From: Burkholderiales bacterium
Lineage (GTDB): Bacteria; Pseudomonadota; Gammaproteobacteria; Burkholderiales; SG8-39
NCBI GenBank assembly: GCA_016649475.1
Contig: JAENXP010000180.1
Location: forward strand, 1-5,848
Direction of reading: 5' to 3'
Length of the DNA: 5,848 nucleotides
The notes beneath the pieces are model-generated. The model saw only the letters and a program-made list of their open reading frames with translations, was not told the DNA's origin and ran no database searches. Made by a program: the position numbers and the translations under genes. Each line of letters begins with the position of its first letter. Position 1 is the stretch's first letter. Below are positions 1-5,793 of the stretch, piece by piece.

Positions 1-61
1 CTGGCGCCTGTCCGGCGTGCAGGCTGAGCGTATCGAAGCCTAGAAATTTTGGTTGGGCCAT
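1..61 (-). CDS. metY: O-acetylhomoserine sulfhydrylase, N-terminal fragment (runs off left edge)
   Basis: Only the first 20 codons lie in the window, starting with ATG at 61-59 on the minus strand. The peptide begins MAQPKFLGFDTLSLHAGQ. The stretch F-D-T-L-S-L-H-A-G-Q matches the conserved N-terminus of the Cys/Met-metabolism PLP enzymes, especially O-acetylhomoserine (thiol)-lyases, which typically read (F/Y)-x-T-x-x-L-H-A-G followed by a proline-rich segment; a proline indeed follows here. Family members are cytosolic PLP enzymes that make homocysteine from O-acetylhomoserine and sulfide in methionine synthesis. A GGAGGA Shine-Dalgarno sits 3 bases before the ATG. The gene is divergent from the MFS permease. 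The PLP lysine and the rest of the fold are outside the window, so a related enzyme such as cystathionine gamma-synthase or O-succinylhomoserine sulfhydrylase cannot be excluded. Confidence 0.7.
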   Translation of the reverse strand, partial: MAQPKFLGFDTLSLHAGQAP

Positions 62-137
62 AGGTCCTCCGCGTTTCGACGGCATTATCTTATCAGGATG
101 TCCGTGAGGAACTGATCGCGTATGATCGCCGGTACCC
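62..137. promoter_or_regulatory. Divergent spacer between metY-like gene and MFS gene
   Basis: This 76-bp spacer must contain or overlap the 5' signals of two divergent genes. The only AT-rich patch is at about 84-95 (ATTATCTTATCA), which could supply a -10 element in either direction (for example TAAGAT on the minus strand). I find no convincing -35 partner and no clear palindrome. It is too short for a SAM riboswitch, which might otherwise be expected before a methionine gene. The GAGGA at 106-110 is too far from the MFS start at 138 to serve it. Confidence 0.35.
65..70 (-). promoter_or_regulatory. Shine-Dalgarno site of the metY-like gene
   Basis: The plus-strand TCCTCC reads GGAGGA on the minus strand and lies 3 bases before the ATG at 61-59. 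The spacing is short, but the purine run is strong and supports this start for the partial gene, which cannot otherwise be judged by length. Confidence 0.6.
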
Positions 138-1382
138 ATGACCAGCCAGAAAAGCGTAGCGCCGACTATCGGGTTGCTGCTTAAGGTGTTCCTGCCTTTT
201 GCCGGCGGCTACTATCTTTCTTATTTGTACCGCACCGTCAATGCGATTATCTCGCCCGACCTGGTGCGCGAATTTGCCCTCGCTCCGGACGATCTCGGCC
301 TGCTGACCAGTTCTTACTTTCTTGCTTTCGCATTATTCCAACTGCCGCTGGGAATATTGCTCGACCGTTATGGTCCGCGGCGTGTGAATGCCGGCTTGTT
401 GATGCTGGCCGGAACCGGCGCCGCACTGTTCGGGTTAAGCCAGAGCATGGGTGGGCTGGTCCTCGCGCGCGCGCTGATCGGACTCGGGGTCTCAGGCTGC
501 CTCATGTCCAGCATGAAGGTTTTCACGCTGTGGTTTCCGCTCAATCGGCTGGCCACGCTCAACGGTTGGCTGCTTTCCTGCGGCGGACTGGGCGCGCTGT
601 CGGCGACCGTGCCTGCCGAAGAATTGCTGCGCGTTACTGATTGGCACACCGTGTTCGTGCTGCTATCCGCGCTGACTTTTGCCGCCGCCGGCGCGATATT
701 CCTGATCGTGCCCGAGCGTGACGCGCTGCGCGCGCCGCAAAGCCTGGCCGAGTCGCTGCGCAGCCTGCCGACCATCCTGCGCAATGCGAATTTCTGGCGC
801 CTGGGCTTGCTGGTGATCGCGGGCCAGGGAGTGTTCATGTCGCTGCAAAGCCTGTGGATTGCTCCCTGGCTCAAAGATGTGGTCGGGCTGGCGCGCGCCG
901 ATATCGGCCGGCATCTGCTGATGGCGGCCGCGGGCATGATCGTCGGTGCGGCGCTGTGGGGCGGCGTTGCCGATCGCTTGTCACGCCTCGGCGTCGACAC
1001 GGTCAATGTCGTGCTGGGCGGTGTCGGCGCCAGTCTGTTGGTCCTCGCGGTTCTCGCGCTGGGAGTGAAATCAGGCACGCTGGCCCTGATGTTCGCGCTG
1101 ACCCTTTTCAGCCAGGTGCAGCCGCTGGTCTACGCCATACTGTCCAAGGAGTTTCCGTTGGAACTTTCCGGCCGGGTCATCAGCACGCTCAATTTCCTGG
1201 TTTTTCTGAGCGCGTTCGCGGTGCAGTGGGGCACGGGCCTGATCATCAACCTGTGGCCGGTTGAAGACGGCAGCTATGCCAAAGCCGGCTATGGCACCGC
1301 GTTTGGAGCCTGCCTGGCGCTGCTGCTGGTGCCTTACGTGCTGCTGTTACTGTCGCGCAGGGCCAGTGCGTCCCGCCAATAA
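138..1382 (+). CDS. Major facilitator superfamily (MFS) permease
   Basis: This 414-residue protein is hydrophobic throughout and has the normal length for a 12-helix MFS transporter of the inner membrane. The signature loop between helices 2 and 3 (motif A) is present at residues 72-82, with D76, R77, G79 and R81 in GILLDRYGPRR. Helix 4 carries a motif-B-like R111 and G115 in RALIGLGVSG. A second, weaker motif-A copy, ADRLSR at 278-283, falls where the C-terminal half repeats the fold. Residues 27-41, with Y31, R32 and a helix-ending P40, resemble sugar-phosphate/anion-type MFS permeases, but the substrate cannot be told from sequence. ATG at 138 is the first possible start, because a TGA lies in frame at 123-125; no good Shine-Dalgarno precedes it. 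The gene is divergent from the metY-like gene, so a link to sulfur compounds is conceivable but unsupported. Its stop lies 3 bp from the stop of the convergent ankyrin gene. Confidence 0.9.
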   Translation: MTSQKSVAPTIGLLLKVFLPFAGGYYLSYLYRTVNAIISPDLVREFALAPDDLGLLTSSYFLAFALFQLPLGILLDRYGPRRVNAGLLMLAGTGAALFGLSQSMGGLVLARALIGLGVSGCLMSSMKVFTLWFPLNRLATLNGWLLSCGGLGALSATVPAEELLRVTDWHTVFVLLSALTFAAAGAIFLIVPERDALRAPQSLAESLRSLPTILRNANFWRLGLLVIAGQGVFMSLQSLWIAPWLKDVVGLARADIGRHLLMAAAGMIVGAALWGGVADRLSRLGVDTVNVVLGGVGASLLVLAVLALGVKSGTLALMFALTLFSQVQPLVYAILSKEFPLELSGRVISTLNFLVFLSAFAVQWGTGLIINLWPVEDGSYAKAGYGTAFGACLALLLVPYVLLLLSRRASASRQ

Positions 1383-1385
1383 GGA

Positions 1386-2075
1386 CTATGCCGTCGCTTC
1401 CTTGGCCGCCGCTTCCTGCGCGAGCGACTCCTGGCGCGCCCTCTTCAGCACTTCCGCGGCCGGGCTGTGGCCCAATTTCAATGCCAGCTCCATCGCGCTT
1501 TCGCCATCCTTGCTCAGAATGTCTATATTGGCGCCATTGCGAATGAACAGTTCGACCATCTGCGCGTTGCCGCGCATCGCCGCGTATTGCAGCGGCGTGT
1601 AACCATTGTCGCTGAGCACGTTCGGATCGAAGTTCATGGCAAGAACTTTCTGCGCGTACACCAGGTTGTCCTTTTCGATTGCGTAGAACATCGCCTTTAC
1701 GCCTTCCGGGCTTTTCTCCCGCGGCTTCGGTTCCAGGCCGGTGGGGAGTATGCTTACGACATAATTGATGAGCGAGATGCCGACCATGGCGATCAGCGCA
1801 ATGATCAGAGGCAGCTTGGAGATGCCTAGCGTTTCGGACCATGCGTCGGTGACGTTGGCGCCGATCACGAGCAAGGCGACCATGATGAAGAAGGCGAACT
1901 TCAGATAAAGGAACAGCGCGATCACCAGGAGGATGCCGAGGATGGCCGCGATGTAGGTGCGGTTGATGCTCCATTGATCGGCGATCTCCTCTGGAAGTAG
2001 CGCGAAGATGGTGGCGATGCCGACCAGCCCGACGAGCGCCCATTCTTGGAGTTTTCTTGTCTTTAGAAAGTCCAC
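1386..2075 (-). CDS. Four-helix membrane protein with C-terminal ankyrin repeats
   Basis: The protein has 229 residues. Hydrophobic segments lie at about 12-28, 41-58, 60-75 and 88-110. The N-terminus carries K5, R7 and K8, so by the positive-inside rule the N-terminus and the C-terminal domain should both be cytosolic. Residues 123-213 form the ankyrin region: a degenerate first repeat (about 123-155), a near-canonical second repeat (157-189, with T160-P161-L162, A165-A166, G169 and N180-G181-A182-N183), and a third, partial repeat (190-213). The usual histidine of TPLH is Q163. The last 15 residues are Ala/Glu-rich. Ankyrin repeats bind proteins, so a membrane-anchored adaptor or scaffold role is inferred; no catalytic motif is visible and I do not recognise a named family. 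The start is GTG, supported by a GGAGGA 4 bases upstream. It is convergent with the MFS gene and divergent from greB. Confidence 0.85.
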   Translation of the reverse strand: MDFLKTRKLQEWALVGLVGIATIFALLPEEIADQWSINRTYIAAILGILLVIALFLYLKFAFFIMVALLVIGANVTDAWSETLGISKLPLIIALIAMVGISLINYVVSILPTGLEPKPREKSPEGVKAMFYAIEKDNLVYAQKVLAMNFDPNVLSDNGYTPLQYAAMRGNAQMVELFIRNGANIDILSKDGESAMELALKLGHSPAAEVLKRARQESLAQEAAAKEATA

Positions 2076-2079
2076 GACT

Positions 2080-2085
2080 TCCTCC
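2080..2085 (-). promoter_or_regulatory. Shine-Dalgarno site deciding the GTG start of the ankyrin protein
   Basis: The minus strand reads GGAGGA here, 4 bases before GTG at 2075-2073. It fixes a non-ATG start that places the Lys/Arg-rich segment (residues 5-8) ahead of the first membrane helix. The next internal methionine (residue 65) lies inside the third hydrophobic segment and is not a plausible start. Confidence 0.7.
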
Positions 2086-2126
2086 GCTTAGCGATGATTC
2101 CCAGGGACTGTGAGCGAGTCCACCTC

Positions 2127-2144
2127 GACTGGCAGGATCCAGTC
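2127..2144. promoter_or_regulatory. 18-bp palindrome at the greB promoter, possible operator
   Basis: GACTGG (2127-2132) and CCAGTC (2139-2144) form a perfect inverted repeat with 6-bp arms around a 6-bp centre that itself includes part of GGATCC. The centre lies about 20 bp upstream of the TATAAT at 2156-2161, so the palindrome covers the position where a -35 element belongs. The geometry suits a dimeric regulator, either an activator compensating for the poor -35 or a repressor. The spacer is shared with the divergent ankyrin gene, so it could serve either direction. A chance palindrome of this size is possible, and no regulator is encoded nearby. Confidence 0.35.
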
Positions 2145-2155
2145 ATACACGCTAG

Positions 2156-2161
2156 TATAAT
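2156..2161 (+). promoter_or_regulatory. -10 element (TATAAT) of the probable greB promoter
   Basis: A perfect sigma-70 -10 hexamer, predicting transcription from about 2168 and a leader of about 39 bases before the TTG start. No good -35 hexamer exists at 16-18 bp spacing (CAGGAT at 2133-2138 is poor) and there is no extended TG motif, so the promoter may need an activator or be weak. Overlapping it, the minus strand reads TATACT (2159-2154), a possible -10 for the ankyrin gene, also without a clear -35. Confidence 0.5.
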
Positions 2162-2195
2162 CCAACAGTGGAATCAGCGGTTTGCATTCGGAAAT

Positions 2196-2200
2196 GAGGA
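2196..2200 (+). promoter_or_regulatory. Shine-Dalgarno site deciding the TTG start of greB
   Basis: GAGGA ends 6 bases before the TTG at 2207. A stop (TGA, 2195-2197) lies in frame just upstream, so 2207 is the most upstream start available. The next in-frame TTG at 2285 has a purine run directly abutting it, too close to act as its ribosome site. Confidence 0.75.
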
Positions 2201-2206
2201 AAGACG

Positions 2207-2761
2207 TTGAGCAAAGCGTTCACCAGGGAGCAAGACGGCGCCGAAGAGGAAGAACTGACGCCCGAGGCGGAACAGCCGCAAGGGTTGAAGAATTACATCA
2301 CCCCGGCGGGATACGCGCGCATGCAGGCCGAGCTCAAGCAGCTGCTGGACGTGGAGCGCCCGGAGACTGTCAGCGTGGTGCACTGGGCCGCCTTGAACGG
2401 TGACCGCTCCGAAAACGGCGATTACATCTACGGCAAGAAGCGATTGCGCGAGATCGACAAGCGCATCCGCTTCCTGATCAAGCGCCTGGAAATCGCTGAG
2501 GTGGTAGATTCCAGTGGCCAGGAACAGGACCGGGTGTTTTTCGGTGCCACGGTCAGTGTCCGGGACGGCGCCGGCCGGGTAAGCAGCGTGAGCATCGTCG
2601 GCATGGATGAGGTCGATCCGACGCGCGGCCGGGTGAGCTGGGTCTCCCCCATTGCGCGTGCGCTGCTCAAGGCCCGCGCCGGTGAAAGCGTGACCTTGCG
2701 CACGCCGTCGGGCGAAGAAGAACTGGCGGTGCTGGAAGTCGAATACCTCGAGTTGCCGTAA
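2207..2761 (+). CDS. greB: Transcript cleavage/elongation factor GreB
   Basis: GreB enters the secondary channel of RNA polymerase and stimulates cleavage of backtracked RNA so that arrested complexes restart. The 184-residue protein has the full family layout: an N-terminal coiled coil (about 30-100) with the catalytic-loop signature GDRSENGDY at 65-73, where D66 and E69 match the metal-coordinating acidic pair of E. coli GreB (D41, E44), followed by GKKRLREID; then an FKBP-like C-terminal domain (about 105-184) starting near VFFGA and containing SPIARALLK at 147-155. The basic residues and KKRLREID support GreB rather than GreA. It is about 25 residues longer than E. coli GreB because of an acidic N-terminal extension (E14-E17, E20, E22). 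The start is TTG with a good Shine-Dalgarno. It probably has its own promoter (TATAAT at 2156) and is convergent with the M16 peptidase gene, 41 bp away. Confidence 0.96.
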   Translation: MSKAFTREQDGAEEEELTPEAEQPQGLKNYITPAGYARMQAELKQLLDVERPETVSVVHWAALNGDRSENGDYIYGKKRLREIDKRIRFLIKRLEIAEVVDSSGQEQDRVFFGATVSVRDGAGRVSSVSIVGMDEVDPTRGRVSWVSPIARALLKARAGESVTLRTPSGEEELAVLEVEYLELP

Positions 2762-2802
2762 TGGCAATCGTGGAACCCGCCCTGTGCCGGGTGATCCGGA
2801 TG

Positions 2803-5565
2803 CTAGTTCTTACTGTCCGCGCCGGCATTGCCTGCGGCGAGGCGCGTAAAGTCGCCGGCTTTGACGATCGATAGCTTGCTCAGGTCGAGGTGCTTTTTCA
2901 GCGCGTTCTGGATCTGCTCTGGTGTCAGCGCGGCGATCCTGGCGTCCAGTTCCGCATCCCAGGCGAGGCGGCGGCCCAGGTAGAGATTGTCGGCGAGCCG
3001 CCCGACTAGCGCGCCGTCCTGGGTGCGGCTCAAATTGCGCAAGGCGAGATAGCCTTTCTTCGCTTCGGCTACCTCGGTCTCGCTGAAACCCTCGCGCAGC
3101 CCCTGCTGCAGCACGTCCATGATCTCGCGTTCAATGCGCGCGCGGTTCTGCGGCGCGTAGATGGCGCTGATGCCGAATTCGCCCACCGCATCCAGCGATC
3201 CGGCGGTGAGCCAGGAATGTACGCTGTAGGAAAGCCCTTCCTTCTCGCGTATGCGCCGCCACAGGCGCGAATCGGACGAGCCGCCCAACAGGTAATTGCC
3301 CAGCGCCAGCGCCGGGTAGTCGGGCTGGTCGTCGCGCAAGGGCAGGTTCATCCCGGCTTGAAACACGGCATTGGCCTTGTCGGGCGTATCCAGGTTGCTA
3401 TTGATCGACGGAATGTCGCGATAGCTTTCGGCAATGCGCTTGAACGGCTTCGGGCTCTTCCAGTCGCCGAACAGCTCTTGCGCGAGGCTGGCAATCTGCG
3501 CTGCGTCAAAATCCCCGACCACCGCCAGGTCGCTGCTGCTCGCGCCGTAAAGATCGTCGTGGCAGCGCCGCAAGTCCTCGATGCTCACCGACTGCAGGCG
3601 CTGCATGCGCTCCTCCAGCGTAGGCGTATACAGCCAGTGCTCGGGCGGGTAGGGACTTAGATGGCGCGAGAGCCGCAGTCCGGCGAGCGCATTGGGTTCG
3701 CCTTTCATGCTTTCCACGTTGGTCAGGGCGGAGCGTTTGAGCTGCTCGAATTCGCCAGTCGGAAAGGCGGGCTCGCGCAGGACTTCCGCGACCAGGCGCA
3801 GCACTGCAGGCAGATTCGGGCGCAGGGTTTCTATCGATGCGCCGTTGCCGCTGACGCTGACCTCGGCCTTCAAGCGGTCGAACTCGTTGCGCAGTTGTTC
3901 GCGCGTGTGCCTGGTGGTGCCGCGCATCAGCATGGCCGAGGCGAGCCGGCAGGCGGTACTGCGGCCCATCTTGCTCTGCTCGTCGCCCCAATGCAGCACC
4001 AGTTGCGCCACCACGGTGCCGCCGCGCGTTTTCTTCGGCAGCAGGGCGAGTTTCATCCCGCCCGGCAGCTGCTGCACCGTGGTGCGCGCATCGATATTGG
4101 CCGCGCTGGGTTCGAACGCCTCGCCGGTCGCCACCGCCGCCGTGCCTTTGTAGTCCTTGACCAGCGCCGCGACATCGGGTGCAGGCGGAATCTCGGCGCG
4201 GTCCGGCTTCGATGTCGGCACGAACACGCCCAGAGTGCGGTTGGAGGTCTTGAGGTATTGCGTCGCGACCCGCTGTACGTCCTCGCGCTTCACTGTGCGC
4301 AGGCCGTCGCGGTAAAGGAAGAACAATCGCCAGTCGCCCATGGCGATGAACTCGGACAATGCCATGCCAAGTTCGCGTGAATTGGTCAGGGCCATATCGA
4401 CGTCGTTCTGCAATTGCGTGCGCGCACGCTCCACCTCGTCGTCGGTAATCGGTTCGGCGGCAAATCCCTCGAGAGTTGCAATCAACGCAGCGCGCGCCGC
4501 TTCCAGCGGCATGTCCTTGCGCAGGCTGGCGCCGAAATAGGCGTAACCGGCGTCGCGCTGCTGTTGATCGCTGCCGTATATGCTGCTGGCCTTGCCGCTC
4601 TCGACCAGCGCGCGATGCAAGCGCCCGCCGGGGACCTTGGTGAACGCGGTGACGAGGATGTCGATCGCGGGAAAGTCGACATGCGAGCCCGGAGGCAGGT
4701 GGTACTGGGCGCTTACCAGCTGCACCTCGCCCGCGCGGCGCAGCGTTACCGTGCGTTCCCCGTCCTGGATAGGCTCGGCGGTGTAGGTGGGGATGAGTGC
4801 GCGCGCCGGCCTGGGCGTGCTGCCGAAATGGCGTTCGACAAGCCCCAGCGCCGCGGTCTCGTCGAACTTGCCGCTGACCAGCAGCACTGCGTTATCAGGC
4901 TGATAGTATTTGTCATAGAAGGCCTGCAGGCGCTCGATCGGCACGTTTTCGATGTCGGAGCGGGCGCCGATAATGGGGTGGCCGTAGTTGTGCCAGAGGT
5001 AGGCCGTGGAAGCCATGCGCTCGCCCAGCACGTTGCGGGGGCTGTTCTCGCCCGCTTCGAACTCGTTGCGCACCACGGTCATCTCGCTGTCGAGATCGCT
5101 TTTCGAAATGTTGGAATTCACCATGCGGTCCGCTTCCAATTCCAGCGCCCAGTCCAGGTTGCTCTCGCTGGCAGCCAGGGTTTCGTAATAATTGGTGCGA
5201 TCGTACGAGGTCGAGGCGTTGAAGTGCGCGCCGCGGCGCTGGAACTCGTTCTTGGGATCGGGATGGCGCGGCGTACCCTTGAACTGCATGTGCTCGAGCA
5301 GGTGCGCCATGCCGTATTCGCCGTAGCCCTCATGGCGCGAACCGACCAGGTAGGTGACGCTGACAGTGATCCTGTCCTGCGAGGCGTCGGGGAACAGCAG
5401 CACCTTGAGGCCGTTCGCGAGCCGATACTCGGTAATGCCCTCGACCGAGGTGATCCTCTCGATCGACGCCGCGGCATCGGCGCGCACCGGGGCGGCGTGG
5501 GCCGGCGCGGGCAGGAATGCCGGCAGCAGCAGGGCCAGGGTCAAGGAAAGAATACGGCGCAGCAT
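2803..5565 (-). CDS. Exported M16 family zinc metallopeptidase (insulinase/pitrilysin-like)
   Basis: This 920-residue protein has a signal peptide (MLRR, a hydrophobic core, and PAPAHA before a likely cut after residue 24), so it should act in the periplasm. It carries two M16 halves in one chain. The first has the inverted zinc motif H88-L-L-E91-H92, with E91 as catalytic residue, and downstream E161 and E168 (in VVRNE) at the positions of the accessory and third-ligand glutamates. Its M16_C domain is at about 205-385. The second half (about 497-835) has lost the zinc motif: the equivalent site reads RLASA at 540-544. It keeps the substrate-side R767 and Y780 in SRLWRRIREKEGLSY. This active/inactive arrangement is normal for single-chain M16 enzymes, which degrade peptides held in a closed chamber. 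ATG at 5565 is preferred over an in-frame start at 5640, because it has AAGAGG 7 bases upstream and puts the signal peptide at the N-terminus. The substrate is unknown. Confidence 0.94.
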   Translation of the reverse strand: MLRRILSLTLALLLPAFLPAPAHAAPVRADAAASIERITSVEGITEYRLANGLKVLLFPDASQDRITVSVTYLVGSRHEGYGEYGMAHLLEHMQFKGTPRHPDPKNEFQRRGAHFNASTSYDRTNYYETLAASESNLDWALELEADRMVNSNISKSDLDSEMTVVRNEFEAGENSPRNVLGERMASTAYLWHNYGHPIIGARSDIENVPIERLQAFYDKYYQPDNAVLLVSGKFDETAALGLVERHFGSTPRPARALIPTYTAEPIQDGERTVTLRRAGEVQLVSAQYHLPPGSHVDFPAIDILVTAFTKVPGGRLHRALVESGKASSIYGSDQQQRDAGYAYFGASLRKDMPLEAARAALIATLEGFAAEPITDDEVERARTQLQNDVDMALTNSRELGMALSEFIAMGDWRLFFLYRDGLRTVKREDVQRVATQYLKTSNRTLGVFVPTSKPDRAEIPPAPDVAALVKDYKGTAAVATGEAFEPSAANIDARTTVQQLPGGMKLALLPKKTRGGTVVAQLVLHWGDEQSKMGRSTACRLASAMLMRGTTRHTREQLRNEFDRLKAEVSVSGNGASIETLRPNLPAVLRLVAEVLREPAFPTGEFEQLKRSALTNVESMKGEPNALAGLRLSRHLSPYPPEHWLYTPTLEERMQRLQSVSIEDLRRCHDDLYGASSSDLAVVGDFDAAQIASLAQELFGDWKSPKPFKRIAESYRDIPSINSNLDTPDKANAVFQAGMNLPLRDDQPDYPALALGNYLLGGSSDSRLWRRIREKEGLSYSVHSWLTAGSLDAVGEFGISAIYAPQNRARIEREIMDVLQQGLREGFSETEVAEAKKGYLALRNLSRTQDGALVGRLADNLYLGRRLAWDAELDARIAALTPEQIQNALKKHLDLSKLSIVKAGDFTRLAAGNAGADSKN

Positions 5566-5572
5566 CGGACGA

Positions 5573-5578
5573 CCTCTT
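5573..5578 (-). promoter_or_regulatory. Shine-Dalgarno site deciding the M16 start
   Basis: The minus strand reads AAGAGG, 7 bases before ATG at 5565-5563. It rules against the longer reading that starts at 5640, which would place 25 non-hydrophobic residues before the signal peptide and would run through the repeat-rich leader. Confidence 0.75.
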
Positions 5579-5579
5579 G

Positions 5580-5594
5580 GAGTCTGTAACAAAA
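5580..5594. repeat. Direct repeat copy 1: GAGTCT + GTAACAAAA
   Basis: GAGTCT (5580-5585) is joined directly to GTAACAAAA (5586-5594). The same two blocks recur at 5624-5642 with four extra bases (GCGC) between them. In the direction of the M16 gene the copy reads TTTTGTTACAGACTC and ends just before the ribosome-binding site. The pair looks like a duplicated regulatory half-site, though function is inferred only. Confidence 0.5.
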
Positions 5595-5597
5595 CGA

Positions 5598-5611
5598 GGG
5601 GACAACTCCCC
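5598..5611 (-). other. Short GC hairpin followed by T-rich run in the M16 leader
   Basis: On the minus strand GGGGA and TCCCC pair around a GTTG loop (5-bp stem) and are followed by TCGTTTTGTT. The layout is like a weak intrinsic terminator or attenuator placed about 32 bases before the M16 start codon. The stem is short and the T run is interrupted, so its strength is doubtful; it could equally be a leader structure without a termination role. Confidence 0.3.
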
Positions 5612-5623
5612 GCGTGCTCGCCT

Positions 5624-5642
5624 GAGTCTGCGCGTAACAAAA
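5624..5642. repeat. Direct repeat copy 2: GAGTCT + GCGC + GTAACAAAA
   Basis: GAGTCT (5624-5629) and GTAACAAAA (5634-5642) repeat copy 1 at 5580-5594, with four bases inserted between the blocks. The GTAACAAAA part is at the same time the left arm of the inverted repeat at 5633-5656. The spacing between the GTAACAAAA blocks is 48 bp. Confidence 0.5.
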
Positions 5643-5656
5643 TGACTTTTGTTACG
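5633..5656. repeat. Inverted repeat with perfect 10-bp arms, candidate operator upstream of the M16 gene
   Basis: CGTAACAAAA (5633-5642) and TTTTGTTACG (5647-5656) are perfect reverse complements around a 4-base centre TGAC. It lies 68-91 bp upstream of the M16 ATG, in the only sizeable non-coding region of the window. No T tract follows the stem on either strand, so a terminator for the upstream gene is less likely than a protein-binding site. A third copy of the GTAACAAAA block at 5586-5594 strengthens the view that it is a recognition sequence. I cannot assign it to a known regulator. Confidence 0.5.
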
Positions 5657-5793
5657 GGACCATTGTTGGTCAGGCTTCCGAACAGACCGGAAATCTTTGG
5701 GTTGGTTCAGATTTTATTACATACGGTCTTGCGTTCCAGGCTATGGCCCACCTTTTTTCCGCAGCATCAGCGGCATCCCGCGGCGGTCGCGAC

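Noticed and set aside
62..137. A SAM or other riboswitch ahead of the metY-like gene.
   Set aside because: The divergent spacer is only 76 bp and shows no paired-stem architecture.
368..1078. A 236-codon minus-strand frame inside the MFS gene.
   Set aside because: Ser/Pro/Thr/Arg-rich composition typical of an antisense shadow; the plus strand has MFS motif A and B.
1246..2043. A 265-codon minus-strand frame overlapping the ankyrin gene.
   Set aside because: Its product is Arg/His/Gly-rich with no recognisable motif, while the overlapping frame (1386-2075) has clear ankyrin repeats, membrane helices and a good ribosome site.
2775..2799. Small dyads between greB and the M16 gene (ACCCG/CGGGT, and CCGG/CCGG) as a bidirectional terminator.
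   Set aside because: The stems are only 4-5 bp and no T tract follows on either strand.
4414..5589. A 391-codon open frame on the plus strand, antisense to the M16 gene, and a second one at 3661-4380.
   Set aside because: They are shadows of the GC-rich M16 coding strand: composition is Arg/Ala/Gly/Val-heavy, with no domain signature. The minus-strand frame carries the HLLEH motif and a signal peptide.
5676..5692. Inverted repeat TTCCG/CGGAA around 7 bases.
   Set aside because: Five-base arms in GC-rich DNA are common by chance, and no second copy is present.
5705..5739. A sigma-E-like promoter for the M16 gene on the minus strand (GGAAC ... TCTGA), or a sigma-70 one with TAAAAT at 5716-5711.
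   Set aside because: The GGAAC to TCTGA distance is 21 bases, about 3 longer than sigma-E promoters allow. The TAAAAT has only a weak -35 (CTGGAA). Either may be real, but neither is supported well enough to list.
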